From an uncultured Bacteroidales bacterium (lineage in GTDB: Bacteria > Bacteroidota > Bacteroidia > Bacteroidales > WCHB1-69), in assembly GCA_937901455.1 (NCBI GenBank), contig CALDIA010000091.1, positions 1 through 9,349 of the forward strand: DNA of 9,349 nucleotides, read 5' to 3'. The notes below the pieces were generated by a model, which ran no database searches, was not told the DNA's origin, and saw only the letters and a program-made list of their open reading frames with translations. Every line of letters begins with the position of its first letter. The first letter of the stretch is position 1. A program made the position numbers and the translations under genes. Of this stretch, positions 1-7,378 are shown piece after piece.

Positions 1-1
1 G

Positions 2-271
2 CCCGTCAAGGTCGGCAAGCGTGACACTTATATCACCGCCGCAGTCACTGTCAACAACCTGTTTGATATCCGCAACGTTGTCGGAGTGTTCGCTGTTACC
101 GGCAACCCCGAGGATAATGGTTACCTGACCGACCCCGAGTCGCAGCTCGTTATCAACTCCTATATGGATCCTCAGGCTTTCCGCGATATCTACACTATTA
201 CTTTGCGTAACGGCACGTGGAACTATTCCAGCCCGCGTACTATCAAACTCTCACTGTCTTATAACTTCTAA
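2..271 (+). CDS. TonB-dependent outer membrane receptor, C-terminal end (partial)
   Basis: The frame is open from the left edge and ends at TAA 269-271, giving about 89 residues. It begins inside a segment reading AAVTVNNLFDIRNVVGVF and ends IKLSLSYNF. The first is typical of the penultimate beta-strands of TonB-dependent (SusC/CirA-like) receptors, where a 'v.NLFd.rn' pattern precedes the last strands. The second is a C-terminal beta-signal with a terminal Phe, as recognised by the BAM machinery. Such receptors import large nutrients across the outer membrane using TonB energy. The plug domain and most of the barrel lie outside the window, so the substrate cannot be named. The next gene starts 26 bp downstream on the same strand, suggesting co-transcription. 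The call as an outer membrane barrel C-terminus is good; the exact subfamily is a guess. Confidence 0.75.
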   Translation, partial: PVKVGKRDTYITAAVTVNNLFDIRNVVGVFAVTGNPEDNGYLTDPESQLVINSYMDPQAFRDIYTITLRNGTWNYSSPRTIKLSLSYNF

Positions 272-297
272 TCTCAACGCGAAAAATAATAAATAAG

Positions 298-2027
298 ATG
301 AAAAGTATATACAGCAAAATTGTATTGGTTGCCTTGCTATTGGTAGGTACATGTGGATCAGTGATGGCCCGCGAGTGCACTACTTGCAGCAGGCCCAACA
401 TCAAAAGGTCAATGGCTCGGACAAAGGCTGCGGTGTGTAAGCGTGCACAAAGTACTGCGGAGCTCAACATCAACAATGTCCGTGCCCAGATTAACGGCTA
501 TGGCAATATGTGGTACGATGGCAGCACTGCTCAATACCATATCCCCAAAAACAGCAACACGTGTCCTCTCTACTGTGCTGCTTTGTGGATTGGCGGTACT
601 GACGTCAACGACCAGCTGCGTATTGCCGCGTTGCGTTTCGGTCAGAATGGCGACGACTATTGGCCGGGTCCTTTGAAGATCGACAACACTGCTGCTGTCG
701 ACCTCGAAGTGTGTAACCGCTATGACAAGCATTATGTCATCACCAAGGCTGAAGTCCTTGATCTCATCTCTCACTATCAGGATGGCTCAATCAACTCTGG
801 CAGCTACACTATTCCTGATGTGATTGTCAACTGGCCCGCAAAGGGTGAGGGTGAGAATGTGTCCAACTATCTGGCACCTTTCTATGATGCCGATGGCGAT
901 GGTGAGTACCATCCCGATGCCGGCGACTATCCTTACTACGATTTCGACAACGAGCTCTGCCCGCGTACCATCAAGGCCAAGAATCCTGGACAGAACTATG
1001 TCAGCCTCCCCACGATGGAGACTTCTGCCGGTATTGTCAAGGGAGGTATTCTCTCTGACCAGGTCCTCAAGGGAGACCAGACCATCTGGTGGGTGTTCAA
1101 CGATATGGGTAACACTCACACCGAGACGGGCGGTCAGCCTATCGGTCTCGAAATACGTGCCCAGGCATTCGCCTTCTCGACAAACGACGAGATTAATAAC
1201 ATGACGTTCTATTCGTACGAAATCATCAACCGTTCTACTTATGAGTTGCGTGGGTCGACCCGGATCTGGGTTATGCCTACGACGACTATGTAGGATGCGA
1301 TGTCAAGCGTGGCCTTGGCTATTGCTACAACGGTGATGAGGCTGACGGCCCTGGTGCCGGTAACTATTCCGGTATCCCTCCGGCTGTCGGTATCGACTTC
1401 TTCCAGGGACCTTATATGGATGCTGACGGTAAAGACAATCCGAAAGTTGATATCCCCTGGATTCTTACCAATGGTAATGCCCAGTTGCAGCAGTTGCTGG
1501 CCAAGTATAAGATGAAAACCGTCAGTGGTCAGGATTCCACCAATGCACAAGGCCGCATTGTATACGACACGATTGCTATTACCGACGATGCCGACCTCTT
1601 CTATGCTGCCGACTTTATGAGTTGGTACAATCCTATCAACCATCCGGGTGATGTTGTGGGCAGTTGTGCTATCAATGGAGTCAACTTCGGCAACAATATT
1701 ATCGACGACGAGCGTTTCGGTATGCGCCGCTTTGTGTACTATAACAACAGTGGTTCGGACCTTATCTCCGGCGAACCTTCGAAGGCTAATGACTACTACA
1801 ACTATCTGCGTGGCTACTGGATGAACGGCCAGCGTATGCACTATGGTGGCAATGCTGTTTCCGGCTCGAACGTCACAGACATCGAGTGCGACTTCATGTT
1901 CCCGGGCAATAGTGACCCCTGGCACTGGGGTACCGGTGGTGAGATTCCTACCATCAATACCGACGATTGGACCGAGGCTAACATCGGCAACCCTGTGTCT
2001 GACCGTCGTTTCATGCAGTCGGCTGGC
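298..2027 (+). pseudogene. Secreted Bacteroidetes surface protein, frameshifted and 3'-truncated
   Basis: The first part (298-1251) starts with a clear signal peptide: MKSIYSK, a hydrophobic stretch IVLVALLLVGTCGSVMA, then mature RECTTC. The mature N-terminus carries a 'MWYDGSTAQYHIPKN ... ALWIGGTDVNDQLRIAALRF ... DDYWPGPL' pattern that I recognise from large uncharacterised secreted proteins of Bacteroidetes, many of which end in a type IX secretion sorting domain. The original frame stops at 1291-1293, but the same protein continues in the third frame from 1251 (WVDPDLGYAYDDYVGCDV) to about 2027 (DRRFMQSAG). The switch fits a small non-triplet deletion near 1250. At QSAG the family-like sequence ends and an unrelated ATPase gene begins, so the rest, including any C-terminal sorting domain, is gone. 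An acidic DADGDGEYHPDAGDYPYYD stretch resembles a calcium-binding loop. The function is unknown. Its position after the receptor gene suggests a cell-surface partner before it decayed. Confidence 0.65.
1246..1254 (+). other. Frame-disrupting deletion in the secreted-protein pseudogene
   Basis: Upstream of this point the protein reads NRSTYEL in frame 1; downstream it reads WVDPDLGYAYDDYVG in frame 3. From memory of this family a short segment similar to 'ETYFSQ' is expected between them, so about 19-20 bases appear to be missing. The DNA evidence is the frame change with protein-like sequence on both sides. The size of the deletion is inferred. Confidence 0.5.
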
Positions 2028-2031
2028 GCTC
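2025..2031. other. Rearrangement junction between two unrelated truncated genes
   Basis: The secreted-protein frame (DRRFMQSAG, codons to 2025-2027) and the ATPase frame (ALVKTFAKDY, from codon 2026-2028) meet within a few bases and in different frames. Both genes are cut in conserved interiors, so the join is a deletion, translocation or assembly chimera rather than a normal gene boundary. Confidence 0.6.
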
Positions 2032-3267
2032 GTGAAAACATTCGCCAAAGACTACGCTGTCTTCATCTGTCTGAATCTCGAAAGAAAGGAGGACCGCAAC
2101 CTGTTTGAGATGACTGATGATGTCAACCAGTTGATAGCCAATGTCTTCGTTAGGGAAGGCGTGCGTCAGGATGCAACGGATGTGCTGCTCTTCATTGATG
2201 AGATACAAAATTCACAGCCCGCCGTGGCAATGCTGCGTTACTTTTACGAGGAAAGGAACGAAATCCACGTGATAGCGGCCGGATCGCTGCTGGAAACCGT
2301 AATGGACCTCCGAAAAATCTCGTTTCCTGTCGGAAGAGTGCAATACCTGTCCCTCAGGCCCTGCTCATTTGTTGAATTTCTTGACGGAATGGGACAGGCG
2401 AACTACAAGGACTGTATTGAGCTGACGGAGGTTCCCGCCGTTTTTCACGAACATATTATGCAGATGTTCAAGGAATATTCCGTCGTGGGGGGAATGCCGG
2501 ATGCGGTGGCCCGCTATGCCGTTACGCACGACCACTTGTCCATAGCTGACGTTTACGAGAGTCTGTTGCAGACCTACCGGGATGACGTGGAGAAATATTC
2601 ATCGAGTGTGGCGGCCATCCGCGCCATCCGCACCATTCTGAAAGCAGGATGGACGAGCGCGGCCGAAATCATTTCGTTCGAGGGGTTTGCCGGCACAGCC
2701 TACCGCTCCAGGGAGATGAGTGAGGCATTCCAGACCATATCGAAGGCGATGCTTTTAGAGTTGGTTTACCCTGTTGCAGAATCCCAAATGCCTGTGATGC
2801 CCAACTATCGCCGCCGTCCCAAACTGCTGTGGCTGGACACCGGGCTGGTCAATTATGCGGCAGGACTCCAGAAAGAGGTGTTCCTTGCCGGCGACATACA
2901 GGACGTTTGGCGTGGCAGAATTGCAGAACATATTGTCGGACAGGAGCTTATTGCCGACAAGACCGAAGTGTCCGCACAACGGGCTTTTTGGCATCGTGAT
3001 AAACAGGGTTCGTCCGCCGAGGTCGATTTCGTATATCCGTACCAAGGTCTGCTTGTTCCTGTTGAGGTGAAGTCGGGCCATAACTCACGGTTGAAGTCGC
3101 TGCATTTGTACATGGACAACGCCCCGCACCAAGTTGCCGTGAGGGTCTGGTCCCGCCCCTATTCCTGCGATGAGGCGAAAACCGGTCAGGGAAAGACGTT
3201 CAAGCTGATCAACATCCCGTTCTACTATGTGGGGCAGCTTGACAACATGCTGAAAAAGGAAATCTAA
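2028..3267 (+). pseudogene. AAA-type ATPase with DUF4143 C-terminus, 5'-truncated
   Basis: About 412 residues of a P-loop ATPase of the AAA_14/DUF4143 type are visible, starting ALVKTFAKDYAVFICLNLE. In intact relatives this follows directly on the Walker A P-loop (GxRQVGKT-like), which is missing here together with roughly 30-50 N-terminal residues. What remains includes Walker B (LLFIDEIQNS at about 2185-2214), the sensor-like AAGSLLE, the mid-domain EYSVVGGMPDAV, and the C-terminal PDDEXK-like nuclease fold signature EVDFVYPYQG then VPVEVKSG (Glu codon 3019, Asp codon 3025, Glu codon 3064, Lys codon 3070). The first in-frame ATG inside the ATPase is at 2110; an ATG at 1843 is in frame but lies in the neighbouring gene's sequence. 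Without Walker A it should not hydrolyse ATP. This family is common and of poorly known role, often suspected in mobile or stress functions. It is not a known CRISPR gene. Confidence 0.75.
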
Positions 3268-3280
3268 CCAAGCCATTATT

Positions 3281-3331
3281 ATGGAACTCGTCATCAACAC
3301 GTTCGGTACCTCCCTCAACCGCGACAACGAG
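3281..3331 (+). repeat. Duplicated cas1 5' fragment (copy 1, remnant)
   Basis: This 51-bp stretch matches 5353-5403 with one difference (C at 3295, T at 5367) and encodes the same 17 residues, MELVINTFGTSLNRDNE. Similarity ends sharply after GAG 3331. It lies 13 bp after the ATPase stop, in the position of a following gene start. The frame continues as an unrelated 48-residue tail to TGA 3476-3478 with no recognisable domain, so this is a cas1 remnant rather than a gene. Confidence 0.85.
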
Positions 3332-3445
3332 AGTGTTGGATGTCCAAAATCATTTCTTACCGTCAACCTCTGTGAAATGGAATTCCGTCAGTCTCCCTAC
3401 ACCATTACGGCGGAACAGGCGGACATTTTCGGCGAAAAAAAATGT

Positions 3446-3453
3446 TATTTTTG
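3446..3453 (+). promoter_or_regulatory. Bacteroidetes-type -7 promoter element before the operon
   Basis: TATTTTTG matches the Bacteroidetes TAnnTTTG -7 element exactly and lies 28 bp before the ATG at 3481, giving a short leader. No good TTTG -33 partner is visible at the usual 19-21 bp spacing; the nearest candidate is TTTC at 3427-3430, which is too close. The sequence GAAAAAAA...TATTTTTGC resembles the leader promoter at 9172-9201. It is a plausible promoter for the 3481-9144 operon. Confidence 0.45.
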
Positions 3454-3466
3454 CAGCAAAATTTGC
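3449..3466. promoter_or_regulatory. Overlapping palindromes on the -7 element, possible operator
   Basis: TTTTGC-A-GCAAAA (3449-3461) is a perfect 6-bp-arm inverted repeat, and GCAAA-A-TTTGC (3456-3466) is a second one sharing its right arm. They overlap the -7 element and the likely start site, where a repressor could act. No regulator gene is visible in the window. Low complexity of the A/T-rich region makes chance possible. Confidence 0.3.
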
Positions 3467-3480
3467 AATAAAAACTGACC

Positions 3481-3840
3481 ATGTTCCTGAACCTCTCCAA
3501 CCATCCTTCCGCCCTCTGGGGCGCGGAGCAGAAAGCCGCCGCAGAACAACTGTGTGGCGAAATCGTTGACCTGCCCTTCCCCGCTGTGGACCCGGCGGGC
3601 GACGAGGAGTACATAGCTGCTCTCGCCGATGAATACTGCAAGAAAGTTGTTGAAATGGCAGCGGGCAAGACCGTCATGGTCCATCTTATGGGCGAGATGA
3701 CCCTCACCCTCGCGCTCGTGCGACGCCTGCAAGTCGCCGGCATCCCCTGCCTCGCCTCCACCACCCGGCGCATGACCGTGGAGCAGGACGGCGTCAAGAC
3801 CTCCGTCTTCAAGTTCGTGAAATTTAGAAAATATTGTTAA
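3481..3840 (+). CDS. Small CRISPR-accessory-like protein (possible CARF/ring-nuclease-like)
   Basis: This is a 119-residue protein without signal peptide or membrane segment. It starts MFLNLSNHPSALW and contains a DLPFPAVDP motif (30-38), a strand-helix unit VMVHLMGEMTLTLALVRRL (65-83), GIPCLASTTRR (87-97) and a C-terminal strand SVFKFVKFRKY. Alternating strands and helices with a GEMT turn suggest a small Rossmann-like fold similar to CARF-type and ring-nuclease proteins of type III CRISPR loci (the Csx15/Csx16/Csx20 group). I recognise the NLSNHPS...DxPFPxVDP...GEMT pattern as a conserved family that I associate with CRISPR loci, but cannot assign a Csx number. If the fold reading is right, it could bind or degrade cyclic oligoadenylate signals. 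It opens the operon; the helicase ATG lies 5 bp after its stop, implying coupled translation. Confidence 0.5.
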   Translation: MFLNLSNHPSALWGAEQKAAAEQLCGEIVDLPFPAVDPAGDEEYIAALADEYCKKVVEMAAGKTVMVHLMGEMTLTLALVRRLQVAGIPCLASTTRRMTVEQDGVKTSVFKFVKFRKYC

Positions 3841-3845
3841 AGAAT

Positions 3846-5339
3846 ATGAGTGACTCTTCGAAAATAAAGTTGACGCCAAGCCAGCAGAAAGTGTTGAATC
3901 AGATGAAAAATTTTGTTTTCAACGCTGAAGAACGCGTGTTTGTCCTTAAAGGTTATGCTGGCACGGGCAAAACCACTTTGATGCGCTTCCTGATTAAGGA
4001 ACTGTCTGACAAAAACAAACAGTTCAGACTTCTTTCCACCACCGGACGTGCCGCCAAAATTCTGTCTAACTACACCAGTTGTGAAGCAAGCACTATACAT
4101 GGCATGATTTATAAGTTTTCGGATTTCAACAAGGATGTCTCCACATTGGATGAGAAAACAGCCTCGGTGGATACCACGGGACAGCTGTTTTTGGTCTTTG
4201 AACCGGCTGTTTTGCCTGATGAAGGACGAAGCGGTGCGGTGTATATTATAGACGAAGCTTCTATGATATCTGATATCTCGGATTCAAATGTGGTACAGGC
4301 CAAGTTCGGCTCCGGCCGCTTGCTGAAAGAGTTGTTGGACTACGACAATCTGGAGGATTCTAAATTCATTTTTATCGGTGATCCATGTCAGTTACCCCCT
4401 ATATTGGGCGACTTTTCTCCCGCCCTTTCCCCTGAGTATTTTTTGAACACCTTCAAAATGAAATCACAGCAGGGTATTCTGACGGAAATATTGCGTCAAG
4501 ACAATTCCATCATTTCGGCCGGAGCATACATCCGAAAACTTTGGGACAAAGCTCCATCAGATGAGTCTGCTTATCCAGGAAAGGTATGGGGACCCCCATT
4601 GCAGGTTTCCCAGTATCAAGATTTTGAAATCCATTCGGATATGGCTGAAATGGAACGCCTGTATATAGAGACCATTCGTGAGCATGGTTATAACGATTCG
4701 ATTTTCATTTGCAACAGCAATGCCAAATGTCACGAAATTTCCAATACGATTCGTACGGCGCTGGGATTCTCGGGAGGTGTTCAGAAAGGGGACTTGCTGA
4801 TGGTTGTCCAAAACCAGAACACCACCGGGCTTATGAATGGCGACATGGTGGAAGTGTTGGACGTTCAATCCGAGTGCGAACGCGTCACCAAGGAAGTGGT
4901 CACACAAGAGGGGTATCATACTTTGTTGACTTTTAGAGAGATCAGTGCTCGTGAACTTTTCACGAAAAAAGTGTACTCTACGTTGTTGCTGGAAAACACG
5001 ATATACTCGGCACAAACCAATTTGGATGCAAGGCAACAATCCGGACTGTTTTTGGATTTCATCCTTCGTATGAAACGAAGGGGTATTGACATCAAAAAGG
5101 ACAAGGAAGTTTTCGACAAATTCATGCGCATAGATCCTTACCTCAACGCCCTGCGCTGTAATTACGGTTATGCGGTCACTTGCCACAAGGCCCAAGGTGG
5201 GGAATGGAATTCCGTTTTCATTCAAATGCCTCGCAACATCACTCTTAAACCGACAAAGAACAAATACCAATGGTTTTATACCGCACTCACTCGTGCGAAA
5301 TCAAAAGTCCACCTTTGCCGGGATTTTTTCATTCGATAA
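3846..5339 (+). CDS. RecD/Pif1-like SF1B ATP-dependent DNA helicase
   Basis: A 497-residue helicase carries the full set of SF1B motifs. These are Q-motif LTPSQQKVL (9-17), Walker A GYAGTGKTT (36-44), motif Ia LLSTTGRAA (62-70), Walker B YIIDEASM (133-140), motif III FIGDPCQLPP (176-185), RecD-type LTEILRQ (212-218), an SH3-like region GLMNGDMVEV (328-337), motif V VTCHKAQGGEWNSVF (444-458) and motif VI YTALTRAKSKVHL (478-490). Such enzymes usually translocate 5' to 3' on single-stranded DNA and unwind duplexes. The protein is far shorter than RecD2 and lacks its N-terminal helical extension. ATG 3846 is preferred over an in-frame TTG at 3834 that overlaps the upstream gene. Placement 13 bp before cas1 suggests a role in making or processing spacer precursors, analogous to RecBCD feeding adaptation in E. 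coli; that role is inference. Its DNA appears more A/T-rich than cas1. Confidence 0.85.
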   Translation: MSDSSKIKLTPSQQKVLNQMKNFVFNAEERVFVLKGYAGTGKTTLMRFLIKELSDKNKQFRLLSTTGRAAKILSNYTSCEASTIHGMIYKFSDFNKDVSTLDEKTASVDTTGQLFLVFEPAVLPDEGRSGAVYIIDEASMISDISDSNVVQAKFGSGRLLKELLDYDNLEDSKFIFIGDPCQLPPILGDFSPALSPEYFLNTFKMKSQQGILTEILRQDNSIISAGAYIRKLWDKAPSDESAYPGKVWGPPLQVSQYQDFEIHSDMAEMERLYIETIREHGYNDSIFICNSNAKCHEISNTIRTALGFSGGVQKGDLLMVVQNQNTTGLMNGDMVEVLDVQSECERVTKEVVTQEGYHTLLTFREISARELFTKKVYSTLLLENTIYSAQTNLDARQQSGLFLDFILRMKRRGIDIKKDKEVFDKFMRIDPYLNALRCNYGYAVTCHKAQGGEWNSVFIQMPRNITLKPTKNKYQWFYTALTRAKSKVHLCRDFFIR

Positions 5340-5352
5340 AATGATTACCCCT

Positions 5353-5403
5353 ATGGAACTCGTCATTAACACGTTCGGTACCTCCCTCAACCGCGACAAC
5401 GAG
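5353..5403 (+). repeat. cas1 5' segment duplicated upstream (copy 2, intact gene)
   Basis: This is the intact partner of the 51-bp direct repeat at 3281-3331, differing at one synonymous third-codon position (ATT here, ATC in copy 1). The two copies bracket the small accessory gene and the helicase gene, a 2.0-kb segment. Confidence 0.85.
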
Positions 5404-6336
5404 GGATTCGTGATTTCCACTTCGGAGGGGCGGCAACGCATCCCCGCCGAGGGCATTACCTCCATTCAGATATCCAAGGGCGCGCAAATCACCTCCGACG
5501 CCGTGATGCTCGCCGTGGAACGCGAGATCGAAGTCACCTTCATGGATCGCTCTGGCAACGTCATCGGCCGCATCTGGAGTCCCAAGTACGGCTCCGTCTC
5601 CACTATCCGCAAGGGACAGCTCAACTTCTCGCTCTCTCACAACGCCATCGACTGGATTAAGACTGTCATCCGCCAGAAAATCGAGAACCAGCAGGCTTTA
5701 ATCCTTGCCATGAACGCACCTGACGCTCCAACCGAGAACCGTGTGCAAACCGCTATCCGCCGCCTGGAGGACTACCGCACCAAAATAGCCGCCATTGACG
5801 GTGAGGTGATTTCCGACATTGCCTCCACGCTGCGAGGGTGGGAGGGACTGGCCTCCAAAATATACTTCGAAGCCCTCAACCTCTTCCTGCCCGAACAGTA
5901 CCGCTTCGAAAAACGTTCCCAACATCCTGCCATGGATGTGGTGAACGCTTTCCTTAACTACGGCTACGGTGTGCTCTACGGCAAAATAGAGGGTGCCCTC
6001 ATCAAAACAGGCATCGACCCCTACATCGGCGTGCTCCACCGCGACGACTACAACCGCCCCGTGCTGGTCTATGATGTCATCGAACTCTACCGCGTGTGGG
6101 TCGATTATGTGGTCTATACCCTTGTGATACAGAATGCCGTGACTGACGAATACTATTCCGTGCAGCCCGATGGGTCCTGTTGGCTGGAACCTCTGGGGCG
6201 GCGCGTGTTGATACAGTCATTGAACGATTACCTGGAAGAAACGGTGGAAGTGAAGGGCAATGTCCGCTCACGCCAACACCAGATGTTTCTTTATGCTCAG
6301 AATTTGGCCCAACAATTTAAAAACGCGGAGAGATGA
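5353..6336 (+). CDS. cas1: CRISPR integrase Cas1
   Basis: This 327-residue protein is of normal Cas1 length. It starts MELVINTFGTSL, with the N-terminal beta-rich domain through about residue 85 (GITSIQISKGAQITSDAV, then VTFMDRSGNVIGRIW). The helical catalytic domain follows with GWEGLASKIYFEAL (Glu164), GVLHRDDYNRP (His229) and VYDVIELYR (Asp241/Glu244), the acidic-His-acidic metal site of Cas1. With Cas2 it forms the complex that captures prespacers and inserts them at the leader-proximal repeat. The start at 5353 is supported by the duplicated fragment at 3281, which begins at the same ATG and has no upstream Met; an in-frame ATG at 5341 would add only MITP. The stop overlaps the next start by 4 bp (ATGA). 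The base composition looks G/C-richer than the flanking helicase and primase genes. The call as Cas1 is firm; the type III affiliation rests on context. Confidence 0.95.
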   Translation: MELVINTFGTSLNRDNEGFVISTSEGRQRIPAEGITSIQISKGAQITSDAVMLAVEREIEVTFMDRSGNVIGRIWSPKYGSVSTIRKGQLNFSLSHNAIDWIKTVIRQKIENQQALILAMNAPDAPTENRVQTAIRRLEDYRTKIAAIDGEVISDIASTLRGWEGLASKIYFEALNLFLPEQYRFEKRSQHPAMDVVNAFLNYGYGVLYGKIEGALIKTGIDPYIGVLHRDDYNRPVLVYDVIELYRVWVDYVVYTLVIQNAVTDEYYSVQPDGSCWLEPLGRRVLIQSLNDYLEETVEVKGNVRSRQHQMFLYAQNLAQQFKNAER

Positions 6337-7352
6337 TACTGTTCGGACATAATATAACGGCTCCTAATGATCCACTGGTTAAGGTGCCGGTGGCGAATGT
6401 TTTCCACGCTTTGCGGAACCCGAAACCGGAAACCCAAGCGCAGATTCGGCAACTCCGCCTCGTACGCGCCATTGACACCAAACGCTACAGTGTTCTTAAA
6501 CGGCAGCTGCCCTATATGGTGTGCGGCATCTTCGCCCCTCCGTTCCGCCGTGGCGAGAATTTCGCCTATATCGAATACTTCATGCTCGATATTGACCATA
6601 TCACCGACAAACAACTTTCAATCACTGACTTGAAGAACCGGGTGATTCAAGATGGTCGAGTGGTGCTTTGTTTTGTTTCGCCCAGCGAGGATGGTCTCAA
6701 AATCCTCTTTCGTTTGTCGGAAAGGTGTTATGACAAGGGGCTTTTCTCATTGTTCTACAAGGCTTTTGCACAACAGTTTGCCCGGCAATATCAGATTGAA
6801 CAAGTCATCGACAAGCAAACCAGTGATGTGACCCGTGCCTGTTTCGTGAGCTATGATCCAGATGCCTATTTCAACCCAAAAGCGGAAAGAATCAGTCTGC
6901 GTAGCTATGTATCGACTGACAATCCCTTGGCCATGCTCGACCTGAAGCATGAATTGGAAAAGAAACCAGATGAGTCATCGCAAGAAAAACAGACTCGGGA
7001 ACCCAGGGCGGATGTGGATGCCGACATTATGCGCAATATCAAAGCAATTCTGAATCCAAATGCAGCGAAAAGGCCAGAAAAACCGGTGTATGTACCTGAA
7101 CAACTTAACGACATTATGGAAGACTTACAAGCATACATCACAAAGACTGGTGTGGAGATTTCCGAAGTCATCAATATCTCTTACGGCAAAAAGATTCGTA
7201 CGAAGATGCGCCTGCGGCAAGCCGAGGTCAATCTTTTCTATGGTAAAAGAGGTTTTTCGGTGGTGAAATCGCCCCGTACCGGCACCGATGATGAATTTAA
7301 CGAACTGATGGTTGGATTGATACAGGCGTTTGTGAATGAAAGACTTACATGA
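6333..7352 (+). CDS. CRISPR-associated primase-polymerase (BT4734/VirE_N-like AEP)
   Basis: A 339-residue protein has a BT4734-like (VirE_N) primase-polymerase domain. Visible catalytic motifs of the archaeo-eukaryotic primase fold are FMLDIDHI (DxD, Asp86/Asp88), SPSEDGLKILF (116-126, the motif II region with the conserved GLK) and QTSDVTRACFVSYDPDAYF (162-180, motif III Asp165). Relatives described as CRISPR-associated primase-polymerases (CAPP) sit next to or fused with Cas1 and synthesise primers or DNA strands. Residues 205-255 form a charged, low-complexity linker. The C-terminal 85 residues (ISEVINISYGKKIRTKMRL and on, ending before NERLT) form a separate alpha/beta domain in which I recognise no motif. 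The start codon overlaps the cas1 stop (ATGA), so the two are probably translated in step and may act as a complex. No helicase domain (DUF3874, D5) follows in the same chain, unlike many VirE_N proteins of mobile elements. Confidence 0.8.
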   Translation: MILFGHNITAPNDPLVKVPVANVFHALRNPKPETQAQIRQLRLVRAIDTKRYSVLKRQLPYMVCGIFAPPFRRGENFAYIEYFMLDIDHITDKQLSITDLKNRVIQDGRVVLCFVSPSEDGLKILFRLSERCYDKGLFSLFYKAFAQQFARQYQIEQVIDKQTSDVTRACFVSYDPDAYFNPKAERISLRSYVSTDNPLAMLDLKHELEKKPDESSQEKQTREPRADVDADIMRNIKAILNPNAAKRPEKPVYVPEQLNDIMEDLQAYITKTGVEISEVINISYGKKIRTKMRLRQAEVNLFYGKRGFSVVKSPRTGTDDEFNELMVGLIQAFVNERLT

Positions 7353-7378
7353 ATGATTCATAACTAAATTTAATAGCA

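Larger units (their letters stand above)
3332..3480 (+). other. Short non-coding stretch between cas1 remnant and operon
   Basis: After the cas1 fragment, the sequence to the next start codon carries no recognisable gene. The open frame continuing from the remnant (SVGCPKSFLTVNLCEMEF and on) resembles nothing I know. The last 35 bases are A/T-rich and hold a promoter -7 element and a palindrome, described separately. Confidence 0.5.

Noticed and set aside
1843..2027. N-terminal extension of the DUF4143 ATPase
   Set aside because: It is an out-of-frame reading of the secreted-protein gene joined by chance to the ATPase frame; it lacks a Walker A motif.
1239..2048. Long open frame on the minus strand (269 codons)
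   Set aside because: It lies entirely antisense to the secreted-protein pseudogene, whose sense frame has family-like motifs; the antisense protein is Val/Ile/Thr-rich with no domain.
3281..3478. A 65-codon gene starting with the cas1 fragment
   Set aside because: Only the first 17 codons have a known origin; the tail has no domain and the fragment cannot form a Cas1 fold.
4557..5270. Minus-strand open frame of 237 codons
   Set aside because: Antisense to the helicase C-terminal half, whose motifs V and VI are intact on the + strand.
5170..5352. N-terminal extension of Cas1 reaching back into the helicase gene
   Set aside because: The extension is the helicase sequence in another frame; Cas1 family proteins start at MELVINTF, and the duplicate at 3281 begins at the same ATG.
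5654..5663. GGATTAAGAC inside cas1, identical to the last 10 bases of the putative CRISPR repeat
   Set aside because: The match does not extend beyond 11 bases and encodes conserved-looking Cas1 residues (WIKT), so it is taken as coincidence.
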